Both the position numbers and the translations under genes were made by a program. Under the pieces are notes generated by a model. That model worked only from the letters and a program-made list of their open reading frames with translations. It was not told the origin of the DNA and did no database searches. DNA of 64,000 bases from Candidatus Salinicoccus stercoripullorum (GTDB taxonomy: Bacteria > Bacillota > Bacilli > Staphylococcales > Salinicoccaceae): positions 33,254 to 97,253 of the forward strand of contig DXHR01000011.1 of assembly GCA_019113295.1 (NCBI GenBank), read 5' to 3'. Of this stretch, positions 54,401 through 63,586 are shown piece after piece; position 1 is the first letter of the stretch, and each line of letters opens with the position of its first letter.

Positions 54401-55384
54401 TTAATGCTCTGCAAGTTCTTTCATTTTCGCTTCTATCTTTTCCGGATTGACCATGAATAAGTCTTCCATCGGCGGTGAATACGGCATCGATGGTACATCC
54501 GGTCCGGCCAGCCTCATTACTGGAGCATCCAGATCATACAGGCAGTTTTCTGCAATGATGGCGGAGACTTCGCTCATGACGCTGCCCTCGAGATTATCTT
54601 CGGTTACTAGAAGCACTTTGCCTGTTTTGGACGCGGCTTTAATAATATTTTCCTTATCCAGGGGATATACTGTTCTCAGGTCGAGAACTTCTGCTTCATA
54701 TCCGTCTTTCGACAGCCGTTCTGCCGCCTGGAGTGCATAGTTCACACAAAGGCCATAGGTAATCACGGTGATGTCGTCGCCTTCACGTTTCACATCCGCC
54801 TTGCCGATCGGGACCGTGTAATCGCCTTCCGGCACTTCTTCCTTGAGCAGGCGGTATGCCTTTTTATGTTCGAAGAAAAGGACCGGATCATTATCTCTGA
54901 TGGCAGAAATCAGCAGTCCTTTCGCATCGGCCGGTGTGGACGGTATGACTACTTTGAGGCCCGGTGTTGAAGTGAATACAGTTTCGATCGACTGCGAATG
55001 GTAGAGAGCTCCGTGGATACCGCCGCCAAATGGTGAACGGATCACCATCGGGCAGTTCCAGTCACCGTTTGAACGGTATCGTATTTTTGCAGCCTCATTC
55101 AGGATCTGATTCGTTGCAGGAAGGATATACTCTGCGAACTGGATTTCTGCGACAGGACGTTTTCCCATCATGGCAGCCCCTATGCTTGTGCCCACAATGT
55201 TGGATTCTGCAAGCGGCGTATCAAGACATCTCAGTTCTCCGTATTTTTCCTGCAGTCCTTCTGTGACTTTGAAGACGCCGCCTTTTTTGCCGACATCCTC
55301 TCCGAGGACGAACACGTTTTCATCCTGTCCCATTTCATAGTCAAGCGCTTCTTTGATCGCCTGAAGGTAGGATATTTTAGCCAT
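54401..55384 (-). CDS. bkdAB: Branched-chain 2-oxoacid dehydrogenase E1 beta
   Basis: 327 aa transketolase-like subunit; FVLGEDVGKKGGVFKVT near the start and VLLVTEDNLEGSVMSEV are family segments. Works with E1 alpha. The E1 alpha stop overlaps its ATG by 8 nt. Confidence 0.95.
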   Translation of the reverse strand: MAKISYLQAIKEALDYEMGQDENVFVLGEDVGKKGGVFKVTEGLQEKYGELRCLDTPLAESNIVGTSIGAAMMGKRPVAEIQFAEYILPATNQILNEAAKIRYRSNGDWNCPMVIRSPFGGGIHGALYHSQSIETVFTSTPGLKVVIPSTPADAKGLLISAIRDNDPVLFFEHKKAYRLLKEEVPEGDYTVPIGKADVKREGDDITVITYGLCVNYALQAAERLSKDGYEAEVLDLRTVYPLDKENIIKAASKTGKVLLVTEDNLEGSVMSEVSAIIAENCLYDLDAPVMRLAGPDVPSMPYSPPMEDLFMVNPEKIEAKMKELAEH

Positions 55385-56369
55385 CTTTTACCTCCTCGTA
55401 CACATTTATCAGTGCTTCTGAAGCATCAGGATAAGGAGCCTTCTCGGCAGTTTTGGTTGCTTCAGTCACCTGTTTTTTGAGTTCTGCGTCGAGCCCGTCA
55501 AACCATTCATCATCTGCAACCTCATGTTCAATCATATATGCTCTGAATTTTATAATGCAGTCCTCTTCCCTGATGCCTTCGCGCTCAGTCTTTTCACGGT
55601 AGGAATCATCATCATCCGAAGAATGCGCCGTAAGCCTGGTTGACATCGCTTCGATCAACGTCCCGCCTTCTCCTTTGACTGCACGTTCTCTGGCTTCCTT
55701 CACCACTTTGTAGACTGCGATCGGATCGTTGCCATCTATGTGTTCCCCATGCATTCCATACCCTATGGCTCTATCCGACAGTTTGTCAGCCCCGTACTGC
55801 AGTTCCCGGGGAACACTGATTGCATATTTGTTGTTCTCGATGATGCATATGAAAGGCAGATTATGCACGCCGACGAAGTTCAGGCCTTCATGGAAATCTC
55901 CCTGGTTTGAAGAACCCTCACCAAGTGTCGTGACCGCAACACGCTCCTCATTGTCCATCTTGAATTTGAAGCTCGCTCCGACGGCATGCAGTACCTGTGT
56001 TGCCACACAGGAGCCCTGTGTCAGGATATTATTCTCTTTTTTACTGAAGTGTGACGGCATCTGTTTGCCGCCGCTTGAGATGTCACCTTTTTTGGCAAAA
56101 GCAGAAAGCATCGTCTCTTCCGGTGTCATGCCGAAATGGGTGACAAGTGCCAGATCCCTGTAATACGGGCTGATTATATCGGCTTCCTTGTTCAGGGCAT
56201 AGCCTGCCCCGACCTGTGTCGCCTCCTGCCCCTGGCAGGAGATGACGAATGGCAGTTTCCCCGCCCTGTTCAAAAGCCACATCCGCTCATCGAGTTTTCT
56301 GGCGAGAAGCATCGTGCGGTATATTTCCTTGAGGTCCTCTTTTTCGAGTCCTGCTTCTTTATAATCCAT
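55377..56369 (-). CDS. bkdAA: Branched-chain 2-oxoacid dehydrogenase E1 alpha
   Basis: 330 aa from MDYKEAGLEKEDL, chosen because AAGGAGG lies 11 nt upstream; the upstream ATGs give an atypical extension. Thiamine diphosphate motif TTLGEGSSNQGDFHEGLNF and SRLTAHSSDDD. The length equals that of B. subtilis BkdAA. Confidence 0.94.
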   Translation of the reverse strand: MDYKEAGLEKEDLKEIYRTMLLARKLDERMWLLNRAGKLPFVISCQGQEATQVGAGYALNKEADIISPYYRDLALVTHFGMTPEETMLSAFAKKGDISSGGKQMPSHFSKKENNILTQGSCVATQVLHAVGASFKFKMDNEERVAVTTLGEGSSNQGDFHEGLNFVGVHNLPFICIIENNKYAISVPRELQYGADKLSDRAIGYGMHGEHIDGNDPIAVYKVVKEARERAVKGEGGTLIEAMSTRLTAHSSDDDDSYREKTEREGIREEDCIIKFRAYMIEHEVADDEWFDGLDAELKKQVTEATKTAEKAPYPDASEALINVYEEVKDG

Positions 56370-56385
56370 CAAGCGATTGTCCTCC

Positions 56386-57804
56386 TTAAACATGAATTGC
56401 GATTCCGTCTGCATCAAGCCCCAGCTCCATCAGGATTTCCCCTATGGAAGGATGGGCATGCACCGACATCCCGAGTTCAAGGGATGAGGCATCCAGGAAC
56501 TTAGCCAGTGCAGCTTCATTGATCAGTTCTGTTGCACCGGGTCCGATGATTGAAACACCGAGGATGTCTTTTGTCCGCGGCTCCACAATCAGTTTGCCGA
56601 AGCCTTTTTTATCTCCTGCAATGACTGCTTTCCCGATTGCAGCAAGTGGTATCTTATGGGTCCTGTAATCAAGACCTGCATCTTTCAATTCCTTTTCTGT
56701 ATAGCCGAGTGAGGCAGTTTCCGGAGATGTATATATGCATCTTGGCACTGTTTTATAATCCAGCAGATATGGTTGCCTGTCCGCCATGTGCTCCACTGCA
56801 ATGATTGCTTCCTTTGTCGCAACATGGGCAAGCTGAAGGTTGCCGATGGCATCCCCCACAGCATATATATTCTTATCCTTGGTCTGGTAATGTTCATCCG
56901 TGACGATGAACCCATCCTCAAGCTCGATCTTTGTGTTCGGAAGGCCGATGTCCTCGACATTCGGCGCGCGTCCGATTGAAACAAGCACTTTGTCGAAAGT
57001 CCTTGATCCGCCGCTGATTTCAAACGTGACGTCCGAACCAGAAGTTTCCACAGAATCCTCACTGAGCGAAATGTCCGTGATGAACTCGATTCCTTTTGCT
57101 TCAAGTGATTTTCTAAGCTGTCCTGCAATATCTTTATCTTCCATAGGGATGATCTGGTCTCCAGCTTCCATGACAGTGACTTCGCAGCCGAAGTCCGAAA
57201 GAAGACTTGCAAATTCAAGTCCTATGACACCTCCGCCGACCACAGCCAACCTGGCAGGAATCTTATCAAGTGTCATCATATCATCACTGGACAGGACGAT
57301 ATTGCCGTCAAAAGGCAAAAAAGGCAGTCCTTTCGGGAAAGACCCTGTGGCAATCAGTACATTCTGGTTGATGAGGATTTCACTTTCCGCTTCTTCATCT
57401 TCAGAGTCCTCAACAGCGACTGTACCCGCCATGGGAGAGAAGATGGAAGGTCCCAATATACGTCCATAGCCATTGAATACGTCTATTTTATTCTTCTTCA
57501 TCAACTGGTTGATGCCGCTGTGCATACGATCCACGACTTCATTTTTCCGGGCCTGGATCTTTTCCATTGAAACGTCAGGAATATAGGACTCTATGCCGTA
57601 ATCCTCTGCGTTTCTCATCGTGTTTACAACTTCGGCGGATTTGAGCATGCTTTTTGTCGGTATGCATCCTTTATGGAGACAGGTGCCCCCGAGCCGGCTT
57701 TTCTCCACAACTGCCGTCTTCAGACCGAGCTGACTGGCTTTGATCGCCGCCACATATCCGGCCGTGCCTCCACCGAGAACAACTAAATCGTATTCATGGG
57801 CCAT
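56386..57804 (-). CDS. lpdA: Dihydrolipoamide dehydrogenase E3
   Basis: 472 aa FAD flavoprotein. Redox disulfide in GGTCLHKGCIPTKSML, FAD/NAD loops VLGGGTAGYVAA and AVVGGGVIGLEF, and C-terminal catalytic His in VHAHPSIGE. Specific E3 of the branched-chain complex by position. Starts 6 nt after buk. Confidence 0.95.
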   Translation of the reverse strand: MAHEYDLVVLGGGTAGYVAAIKASQLGLKTAVVEKSRLGGTCLHKGCIPTKSMLKSAEVVNTMRNAEDYGIESYIPDVSMEKIQARKNEVVDRMHSGINQLMKKNKIDVFNGYGRILGPSIFSPMAGTVAVEDSEDEEAESEILINQNVLIATGSFPKGLPFLPFDGNIVLSSDDMMTLDKIPARLAVVGGGVIGLEFASLLSDFGCEVTVMEAGDQIIPMEDKDIAGQLRKSLEAKGIEFITDISLSEDSVETSGSDVTFEISGGSRTFDKVLVSIGRAPNVEDIGLPNTKIELEDGFIVTDEHYQTKDKNIYAVGDAIGNLQLAHVATKEAIIAVEHMADRQPYLLDYKTVPRCIYTSPETASLGYTEKELKDAGLDYRTHKIPLAAIGKAVIAGDKKGFGKLIVEPRTKDILGVSIIGPGATELINEAALAKFLDASSLELGMSVHAHPSIGEILMELGLDADGIAIHV

Positions 57805-57810
57805 TCTTTT

Positions 57811-58881
57811 TCACTCCTGTTCATAGGTCTTAACACTTTCTTCGCCGCTCATCACACGGTATGCTCCTTCAGCCAGGGCCTTCATCTCTTCCTCGCCGGG
57901 ATAGACGGTGATTGGTGCGATGAATGAGACGTATGGCCTGATGAGATCGATCAGATATTTGCTGTAGGCGAGACCGCCGGTAAAGATGATCTGTTCGGCC
58001 TCACCTTTCAGGATTGCCGCCCGGGAACCGATTTCCTTGGCTATCTGCACTGCCATCGACTCATAGATCGCAATCGCGCAGCTGTCACCGTCAAGCGCCC
58101 TGTTTTCAAGTTCCAGTGCATTCTGAGTGCCTGCAAGGGATATGAACCCGCCTTCTTTAGTGATGACTTCGTATGCTTCATCATAGTCCAGCCTGTTGTC
58201 GATGATATATTTTGCGAACGCACCATTGGGAAGGGAGCCGCTCCTGTTCGGGCTCATGGGCCCCTCGCCGGAAAGACCATCATTCACATCGATGACTCTC
58301 CCCTTCTGATGCGCACCGGCAGTTATGCCGCCGCCCATATGGCATATGATAACATTTATGTCCCCGTATTCTTTATTCACCGATTCCGCATACTTTCTTG
58401 CTACCGCTTTCTGGTTAAGCGCATGGAAGATGGATTTCCGTTCTATCCCTTTCAGCCCGGTCATACGCACTTCATCAATGAGTTCATCGACGACCACGGG
58501 ATCGGTAATCACGGCTTCGCAGCCGTATTTTTTCCGGAATCTGTCGGCTATGAGACCGCTCATGTTGGAAGCATGTCTGCCGTAGGTGCTTTCTGACAGA
58601 TCTGAAACCATCTGTGGGCTGATATTATATGTGCCGCCCTCGATCGGTCTCAGAGTGCCGCCGCGTGCACTTACGATATCAATGGAAGACGGATCGAACT
58701 TTTGGCCGTCCAGGAATGAGAGTATGGCATCCAGACGGTATTCAATCTGTTCCGGCATGGGTTTTACAGTTTGCTCTGCCGGATGGCTGAGTGTATCTTC
58801 GGCGATGTTTGTCAGGTTATTGTAGATTGCAATCTTGGTCGATGTACTTCCAAGATTGAGAACGAGAATATTATATTGCAT
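57811..58881 (-). CDS. buk: Butyrate (branched-chain acid) kinase
   Basis: 356 aa ASKHA kinase. LVLNLGSTSTKIAIY at the start and the HMGGGITAGAH phosphate-binding motif. Forms ATP from acyl phosphates made by Ptb. In this operon the substrates are isobutyryl-, isovaleryl- and 2-methylbutyryl-phosphates. Confidence 0.94.
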   Translation of the reverse strand: MQYNILVLNLGSTSTKIAIYNNLTNIAEDTLSHPAEQTVKPMPEQIEYRLDAILSFLDGQKFDPSSIDIVSARGGTLRPIEGGTYNISPQMVSDLSESTYGRHASNMSGLIADRFRKKYGCEAVITDPVVVDELIDEVRMTGLKGIERKSIFHALNQKAVARKYAESVNKEYGDINVIICHMGGGITAGAHQKGRVIDVNDGLSGEGPMSPNRSGSLPNGAFAKYIIDNRLDYDEAYEVITKEGGFISLAGTQNALELENRALDGDSCAIAIYESMAVQIAKEIGSRAAILKGEAEQIIFTGGLAYSKYLIDLIRPYVSFIAPITVYPGEEEMKALAEGAYRVMSGEESVKTYEQE

Positions 58882-58890
58882 CAGTGGCGG

Positions 58891-59985
58891 TTACCTCCTG
58901 CTGAGGGGGGTAATTTCATTTTTCGAAAACGTGCTCTTGACTCTCATCATGCTGTCGATACGCTCTTCTGCAAGCCTGTCAGCAGCCACTGCCGGCGTCA
59001 CACCGTCACGCGTGGCAATATTGAAGATTTTATCCATCTGATCGTAGACGCCCTGCACTTTGGCTTTGGCTCGCTCTTTGTTGTACCCTTGGAGTTCATC
59101 TGCCACATTGATGACACCGCCGCAGTTGACTACGTAATCCGGTGCATAGACGATATTTCGCTCTTTGAGCATTTCGCCGTGTCTGTCATCTTCGAGAAGC
59201 TGGTTGTTAGCACTTCCGCACACCGCTTTCACTTTCAGTGCCGGTATCGTTTCATCATTGAGGATGCCGCCGAGTGCACATGGAGCGAAAATGTCCGCCT
59301 CGACATCATAAATTTCCTCAATGCCCACGGCTTTGGCCCCGAAGTCATTCACAGCCCTGTCGATTGCATCCTGACTGATATCTGTAACGACGAGTTTCGC
59401 ACCTTCTTCATGCAGATGGCTGCAGAGGTTGTACGAAACGTTTCCCACACCCTGCACTGCTATCGTTTTCCCTTCAAGTGAATCATCACCGAATGCCTCT
59501 TTGGCAGTCCTCTTCATAGCCATGTACACCCCAAAGGCAGTCATAGGGCTTGGATTTCCGCCGGTACCGTAGGATTCACTCATGCCGCAGACATAAGGTG
59601 TCTCCTGATAGATCAGGTCCATGTCGGCTACAGTGGTTCCCACATCTTCTGCAGTGATATATCTGCCGTTCAGGCTGTTTACATACCTTCCGAGAGCTCT
59701 GAAGAATGCTTCGGATTTATCTTTTTTGGCATCACCGATCACAACGGTCTTGCCTCCTCCGAGATCAAGGCCTGCCGCCGCATTCTTATATGTCATGCCG
59801 CGCGCCAGGCGCAGCACGTCTTCGATTGCTTCTTCCTCAGTTTCATAATTCCACATTCTGCAGCCGCCGAGAGCCGGTCCGAGTGTCGTATCGTGTATAC
59901 AGATAATCGCTTTCAGCCCGCTTGCCTCATCGTGACAGAAAATCAGTTGTTCGTAATCTTGTTCCACCATTTTTTCAAATATCAT
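58891..59985 (-). CDS. bcd: Leucine/branched-chain amino acid dehydrogenase
   Basis: 364 aa from [14 protein letters not shown] after GGGAG. Catalytic Lys region [12 protein letters not shown] and NAD loop [15 protein letters not shown]. Oxidative deamination of Leu, Ile and Val to the 2-oxoacids used by the complex. Length equals the Bacillus enzyme. Confidence 0.94.
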   Translation of the reverse strand: MIFEKMVEQDYEQLIFCHDEASGLKAIICIHDTTLGPALGGCRMWNYETEEEAIEDVLRLARGMTYKNAAAGLDLGGGKTVVIGDAKKDKSEAFFRALGRYVNSLNGRYITAEDVGTTVADMDLIYQETPYVCGMSESYGTGGNPSPMTAFGVYMAMKRTAKEAFGDDSLEGKTIAVQGVGNVSYNLCSHLHEEGAKLVVTDISQDAIDRAVNDFGAKAVGIEEIYDVEADIFAPCALGGILNDETIPALKVKAVCGSANNQLLEDDRHGEMLKERNIVYAPDYVVNCGGVINVADELQGYNKERAKAKVQGVYDQMDKIFNIATRDGVTPAVAADRLAEERIDSMMRVKSTFSKNEITPLSRR

Positions 59986-60009
59986 TATAAGCACTCCCGT
60001 TGATTAATA

Positions 60010-60903
60010 TTATGAAATCTTCATCGCAAGTCTGATTGAATTGTATTTATCCTCTGCACTGTCTGCCCTTGATGTTAATACTATCGGGACAGATGCGCCA
60101 GTAATAACGGATGCAACTCTGGCCCCCGCCGAGTAGACCAGCGATTTATAAAGGACATTCCCGGCATCGATATTATGGACGATAAGTATATCCGCATCCC
60201 CGGCGACTTCAGATGCCATGCCTTTATGTTCAGCGGCCTTTTTCGATATTGCAAGGTCATACTGCAGAGGGCCGTCTATCAAAGTTTCCGGTTCCTTCTC
60301 TCTGCTCGTTCTTATAATGGCCTCAGCATCAGTCGTGGAAGGGATTTTACTGTTCACTTTTTCAACTGCTGACAAAAGGGCAATCTTCGGCTGCATCATC
60401 CCCAGTTTCCGTGCACATTCCGTAGTATTCTGGATGATTGCCATCTTCTGCACCCTGTCGGGGGCAATATTCATTGCCGCGTCGCTGAGCAGGATTGCCT
60501 TATGGTAGTTCGGAAGATCGAATAAAGCCGTGTGGCTCAGCAATCCCCCCCTGATGAGTCCATGTGATTTATTCAGTACTTCCTTCAGGATTGCCGAGGT
60601 TGAAATCAGCCCCTTCATGAGAATATCTGCCTTACCTTCTGCAGTGAGCCCCACAGCGATTGCCGCTGCCTCTTCATCACTTGCAGAATGATGGATGGTC
60701 ACACGGCCACCATCAATGAGTCCCTCATCAAACGTTTCGAGCATTCCTTCAAGTCTTGATCTGTCATCGACAAGATGAAATCTCATGTCCGTTTCCTTAT
60801 AGAGACGAAGAACAGGCCGGAGTACATCCATGTCAGCCGCCTTACATATTGAAAGCGTTGTCATTTCATCTTTGTACTCTGAGAATATTTCATCAAATTT
60901 CAT
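60010..60903 (-). CDS. ptb: Phosphate butyryltransferase
   Basis: 297 aa from MKFDEIFSEYKDEM after GGGAGG. Phosphate acetyl/butyryltransferase family, with segments GLTAEGKADILMKGLISTS and NYHKAILLSDAAMNIAP. Converts acyl-CoA to acyl phosphate for Buk. First gene of the seven-gene operon. No sigma-54 activator BkdR is adjacent, unlike B. subtilis. Confidence 0.94.
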   Translation of the reverse strand: MKFDEIFSEYKDEMTTLSICKAADMDVLRPVLRLYKETDMRFHLVDDRSRLEGMLETFDEGLIDGGRVTIHHSASDEEAAAIAVGLTAEGKADILMKGLISTSAILKEVLNKSHGLIRGGLLSHTALFDLPNYHKAILLSDAAMNIAPDRVQKMAIIQNTTECARKLGMMQPKIALLSAVEKVNSKIPSTTDAEAIIRTSREKEPETLIDGPLQYDLAISKKAAEHKGMASEVAGDADILIVHNIDAGNVLYKSLVYSAGARVASVITGASVPIVLTSRADSAEDKYNSIRLAMKIS

Positions 60904-60927
60904 TATGCTGCCTCCCCTGTATATTTT

Positions 60928-60933
60928 ATTATA
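60928..60933 (-). promoter_or_regulatory. -10 box of the ptb-bkd operon
   Basis: Minus-strand TATAAT 24 nt upstream of the ptb start codon. The -35 is weak, which suggests control by an activator or a leader shorter than usual. Confidence 0.4.
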
Positions 60934-60974
60934 CATCTCCCATAATCAAAATACATGATTTTAACCAAACATGG

Positions 60975-60989
60975 AATATTCTGAAGTTT
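60975..60989. promoter_or_regulatory. CodY-box-like sequence upstream of ptb
   Basis: AATATTCTGAAGTTT matches the CodY consensus AATTTTCWGAAAATT at 12 of 15 positions. It lies between the divergent ptb and DUF2627 promoters. Confidence 0.3.
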
Positions 60990-61028
60990 TAAAACAATAG
61001 GTTATTTTAAAGTGATGTGCCGTTCATG

Positions 61029-61034
61029 TATAAT
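61029..61034 (+). promoter_or_regulatory. -10 box for the DUF2627 gene
   Basis: TATAAT on the plus strand, about 30 nt before the start codon, with a T-rich -35-like segment upstream. Confidence 0.45.
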
Positions 61035-61064
61035 GTGTACTATCTATGAAACACAGGTGATTCA

Positions 61065-61331
61065 ATGAAAAAAATGATAGCTTTGATAATTCTGGTCGTC
61101 CCGGTATTCCTCGCTGGTCTGGGCATAAAATACATGAGGGACAGCATGTTCGGCGTCGTGAATGATCCCTTCACGCTCACTGTCATCCAATTTGCCGTGG
61201 GGCTCGGCCTGACGATATTCGGTGTATGGTTCATCGGCGGCTATGTGCTCCACCGTGAGAGGAAGAATAAAAGAGCACAGGGCCGTTTTTCCGAACAGGG
61301 TGAAAAAAAGAGGAAACCCCAGCAAAAATAA
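61065..61331 (+). CDS. DUF2627 membrane protein (YqzF-type)
   Basis: 88 aa with two TM helices (IALIILVVPVFLAGLGIKYM and LTVIQFAVGLGLTIFGVWFI) and a strongly basic C-terminus (about 65-88). Same size and gene position, between the ptb operon and recN, as B. subtilis YqzF. Its stop codon lies in a terminator shared with recN. Function unknown. Confidence 0.83.
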   Translation: MKKMIALIILVVPVFLAGLGIKYMRDSMFGVVNDPFTLTVIQFAVGLGLTIFGVWFIGGYVLHRERKNKRAQGRFSEQGEKKRKPQQK

Positions 61332-61362
61332 GAGGCGGAGTGCTCCGCCTCTTATTTTTGCT
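61321..61362. terminator. Bidirectional terminator spanning both stop codons
   Basis: 20-bp perfect arms around two centre bases, with AGCAAAAATAAG at one end and CTTATTTTTGCT at the other. Both convergent genes, DUF2627 and recN, end inside it, so the last codons CAA-AAA-TAA are the same for both. Confidence 0.88.
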
Positions 61363-63022
61363 CTTTGATGAGAGTCTTTGCATTTTCAAGCGCTGCATCT
61401 GTGACATCGGAACCGCTCATCATCCGTGCTATTTCATATATATGATCTTTCTGATTGAGGTACCCGGCCGTTGAAGCCGTGCGTTCGTCCGTCGTCTTTT
61501 TTGTTACATACAGGTGGTTATCGGCAACAGCTGCAGCCTGCGGAAGATGCGATATGACCAGAACCTGCCTGGCTTTGGACAGAAGTTTCATCTTTGCTGA
61601 CATCTTCGTTGCCACAGCACCGCTGACTCCTGTATCTATCTCATCAAGAATCAACAGGGAGTGTCTGTCGAATTCTGTAAAAATTGTCCTGACAGCGAGC
61701 ATCACCCGGGAGATTTCACCGCCGGAGGCGATGCTGTTCATGGATTTCAAAGGCTCACCCTTGTTGGGAGAGAAAAGGAACCTGACATCTGAGTACCCTC
61801 TTTGGTCGAATGTCCCCTCTTTGACCTCGATCTCAAAGTCCGCATCAGGCATGTCAAGGTCCTGAAGCTCTTTTTTGATCCGGGTTTCGAGAAAATGCTT
61901 GCGCTCCAACCTGTAATTCTGGAGGAAACTTGCCAGTTTCTCCATTTCAGCCAGTGCAGCTGATTTTTCCTGTTCCAGTTTCTCGAAGGACTGGGCGATA
62001 TTTTCAAGCTGCTGGATATCCTCATGAAGGGATTCTCTGAGTTCGATAAGCTCCATTATGTTCCTGTTATATTTACGCTTCAGGTTGTTCAGGGAGGAGA
62101 GTCTCATCTGCTTTTCATTATATGCCTCCTCATCGTAATCCACATTCGACAAGTCCCCCGCCACCTTGCTGTCGAGCTCATTCAGAAGATGGTAGGCTTC
62201 AAGGATGGTTTCTGTGAAATCCGTATAGGAATCATCGAACCTGCCCATGGTTTCGATTGATTTGTGGATTTCGTACAGCATGACCTGCGGCGAATACTCG
62301 GAAACCAGCTGGGAACGCATTATGGAGAGTGCTTCATGTATCTTTTCATAGTTATTGAAGTAGCTGATTTCCTCTTCCAGCAGTTCCTCTTCACCCTGGA
62401 TGAGATCCATGGAAGAAAGTTCATCGTACTGATGCCTGTACAGGTCCAGCTGCTGCATGCGGTTGCGGTCTTTGTATTCCAGATCAAGAATGCGTGTCTC
62501 CAGCTCTTTGAATTTCCTGTAGCTCTCTTTATACTGCCGGAATTTTTCCTCTTCATCGATTCCGATGAACCGGTCAAGATATACAATATGCATACCGGAC
62601 TCCAGCGCTTCATTCTGTGATGACTGTGAGTGGATGCTTATCACTTCGTTCATGATCATCCTGAGAGCGCCCAGAGTAATCATGCGGGAATTGATCTTGA
62701 TGATGCTCTTTCTGTTCTGCATGATTTCCCGGCGGACAATATAAAGCTCCTCTTCCGGGATATCATTTTCAGCAAGGAGTTTCTTCACTTTCCCTGATTC
62801 AGGAAAATCAAAAACCCCCTCGATTACGGCACCTTCAGTTTCAAACCTTATATCGTCCACGGAAGCCCGTTTTCCGTACAGATAGCGGACAGCCTCAATG
62901 ATCATGGATTTTCCCGCCCCTGATTCACCGGAAATGACCGTCAGACCATTATTAAATTCAAGTTCGATATTTTTAAGAACTGCGAAGTTCTTTATATTCA
63001 GGCGTATAAGCAAAGCTACCAC
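61352..63022 (-). CDS. recN: DNA repair protein RecN
   Basis: 556 aa SMC-like ATPase. Walker A SGESGAGKSMIIEAV near residue 35, coiled-coil region about 150-380, ABC signature in SGGEISRVMLAVR, and Walker B LLILDEIDTGVSG. Early responder at double-strand breaks. Starts 5 nt downstream of argR. C-terminus ends in EQK within the shared terminator. Confidence 0.95.
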   Translation of the reverse strand: MVALLIRLNIKNFAVLKNIELEFNNGLTVISGESGAGKSMIIEAVRYLYGKRASVDDIRFETEGAVIEGVFDFPESGKVKKLLAENDIPEEELYIVRREIMQNRKSIIKINSRMITLGALRMIMNEVISIHSQSSQNEALESGMHIVYLDRFIGIDEEEKFRQYKESYRKFKELETRILDLEYKDRNRMQQLDLYRHQYDELSSMDLIQGEEELLEEEISYFNNYEKIHEALSIMRSQLVSEYSPQVMLYEIHKSIETMGRFDDSYTDFTETILEAYHLLNELDSKVAGDLSNVDYDEEAYNEKQMRLSSLNNLKRKYNRNIMELIELRESLHEDIQQLENIAQSFEKLEQEKSAALAEMEKLASFLQNYRLERKHFLETRIKKELQDLDMPDADFEIEVKEGTFDQRGYSDVRFLFSPNKGEPLKSMNSIASGGEISRVMLAVRTIFTEFDRHSLLILDEIDTGVSGAVATKMSAKMKLLSKARQVLVISHLPQAAAVADNHLYVTKKTTDERTASTAGYLNQKDHIYEIARMMSGSDVTDAALENAKTLIKEQK

Positions 63023-63027
63023 TCCAA

Positions 63028-63480
63028 TTAGATCAGATTAAAGATTCGGTCTTTGATTTCCATCTGTGCATCTTCATCCCTGCATATCAGAAGACACGTG
63101 TCATCGCCGCATATGGTTCCGATGACCTCCTCCCACTCCAGCTGGTCGATTATTGCACCGATGGACTGGGCATTGCCCGGCAGTGTTTTGAGCACCAGAA
63201 GGTTGCCGGTATAATCCAGCTTGACGAAACTGTCCATCAGATATCTGCCGAGCTTCTCCAGTGGATGGAATTTCCGGTCCTTGGGCATGCTGTATATATA
63301 GGAACCGCTCGGCGCAGGTACTTTTATGAGCTGTAGTTCCTTTATGTCCCGTGAAACCGTTGCCTGGGTGACGTTGAAATTGTATTCGTTCAACTTCTCC
63401 ACCAGGTCCTCCTGTGTTTCAACCTTTCCGTTTGTGATGATTTCCCTGATTTTTATCTGTCTGATTGACTTGTTTGACAT
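63028..63480 (-). CDS. argR: Arginine repressor ArgR/AhrC
   Basis: 150 aa. N-terminal winged helix ([16 protein letters not shown]) and C-terminal arginine-binding hexamerisation domain ([16 protein letters not shown]). Regulates arginine synthesis and catabolism. GAGGAGG ribosome site 7 nt before the ATG. An ARG box lies 22 bp upstream, so it is probably autoregulated. Confidence 0.95.
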   Translation of the reverse strand: MSNKSIRQIKIREIITNGKVETQEDLVEKLNEYNFNVTQATVSRDIKELQLIKVPAPSGSYIYSMPKDRKFHPLEKLGRYLMDSFVKLDYTGNLLVLKTLPGNAQSIGAIIDQLEWEEVIGTICGDDTCLLICRDEDAQMEIKDRIFNLI

Positions 63481-63501
63481 GGGCTGTCCTCCTCGATTCC
63501 C

Positions 63502-63519
63502 TTTGTATATTTATTCATA
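63502..63519. promoter_or_regulatory. ARG box upstream of argR
   Basis: TTTGTATATTTATTCATA fits the pattern TNTGNATWWWWATNCANA at every defined position. It lies between the -10-like TATTAT region and the argR ribosome site. Confidence 0.65.
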
Positions 63520-63546
63520 TAATATCATAAAGCTTATGAATATAAC

Positions 63547-63586
63547 ACAAAAAAGAGCATTCAACCGTAAACAACCGGTTGAATGC
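63547..63586 (-). terminator. Terminator after tlyA
   Basis: Minus-strand stem GCATTCAACCG / CGGTTGAATGC with an 8-nt loop, followed by TCTTTTTTG. It overlaps the tlyA stop codon. Confidence 0.85.

Noticed and set aside
58771..59481. 236-codon plus-strand frame opposite buk and bcd
   Set aside because: Antisense to two well-identified genes, with no domain or initiation signals.
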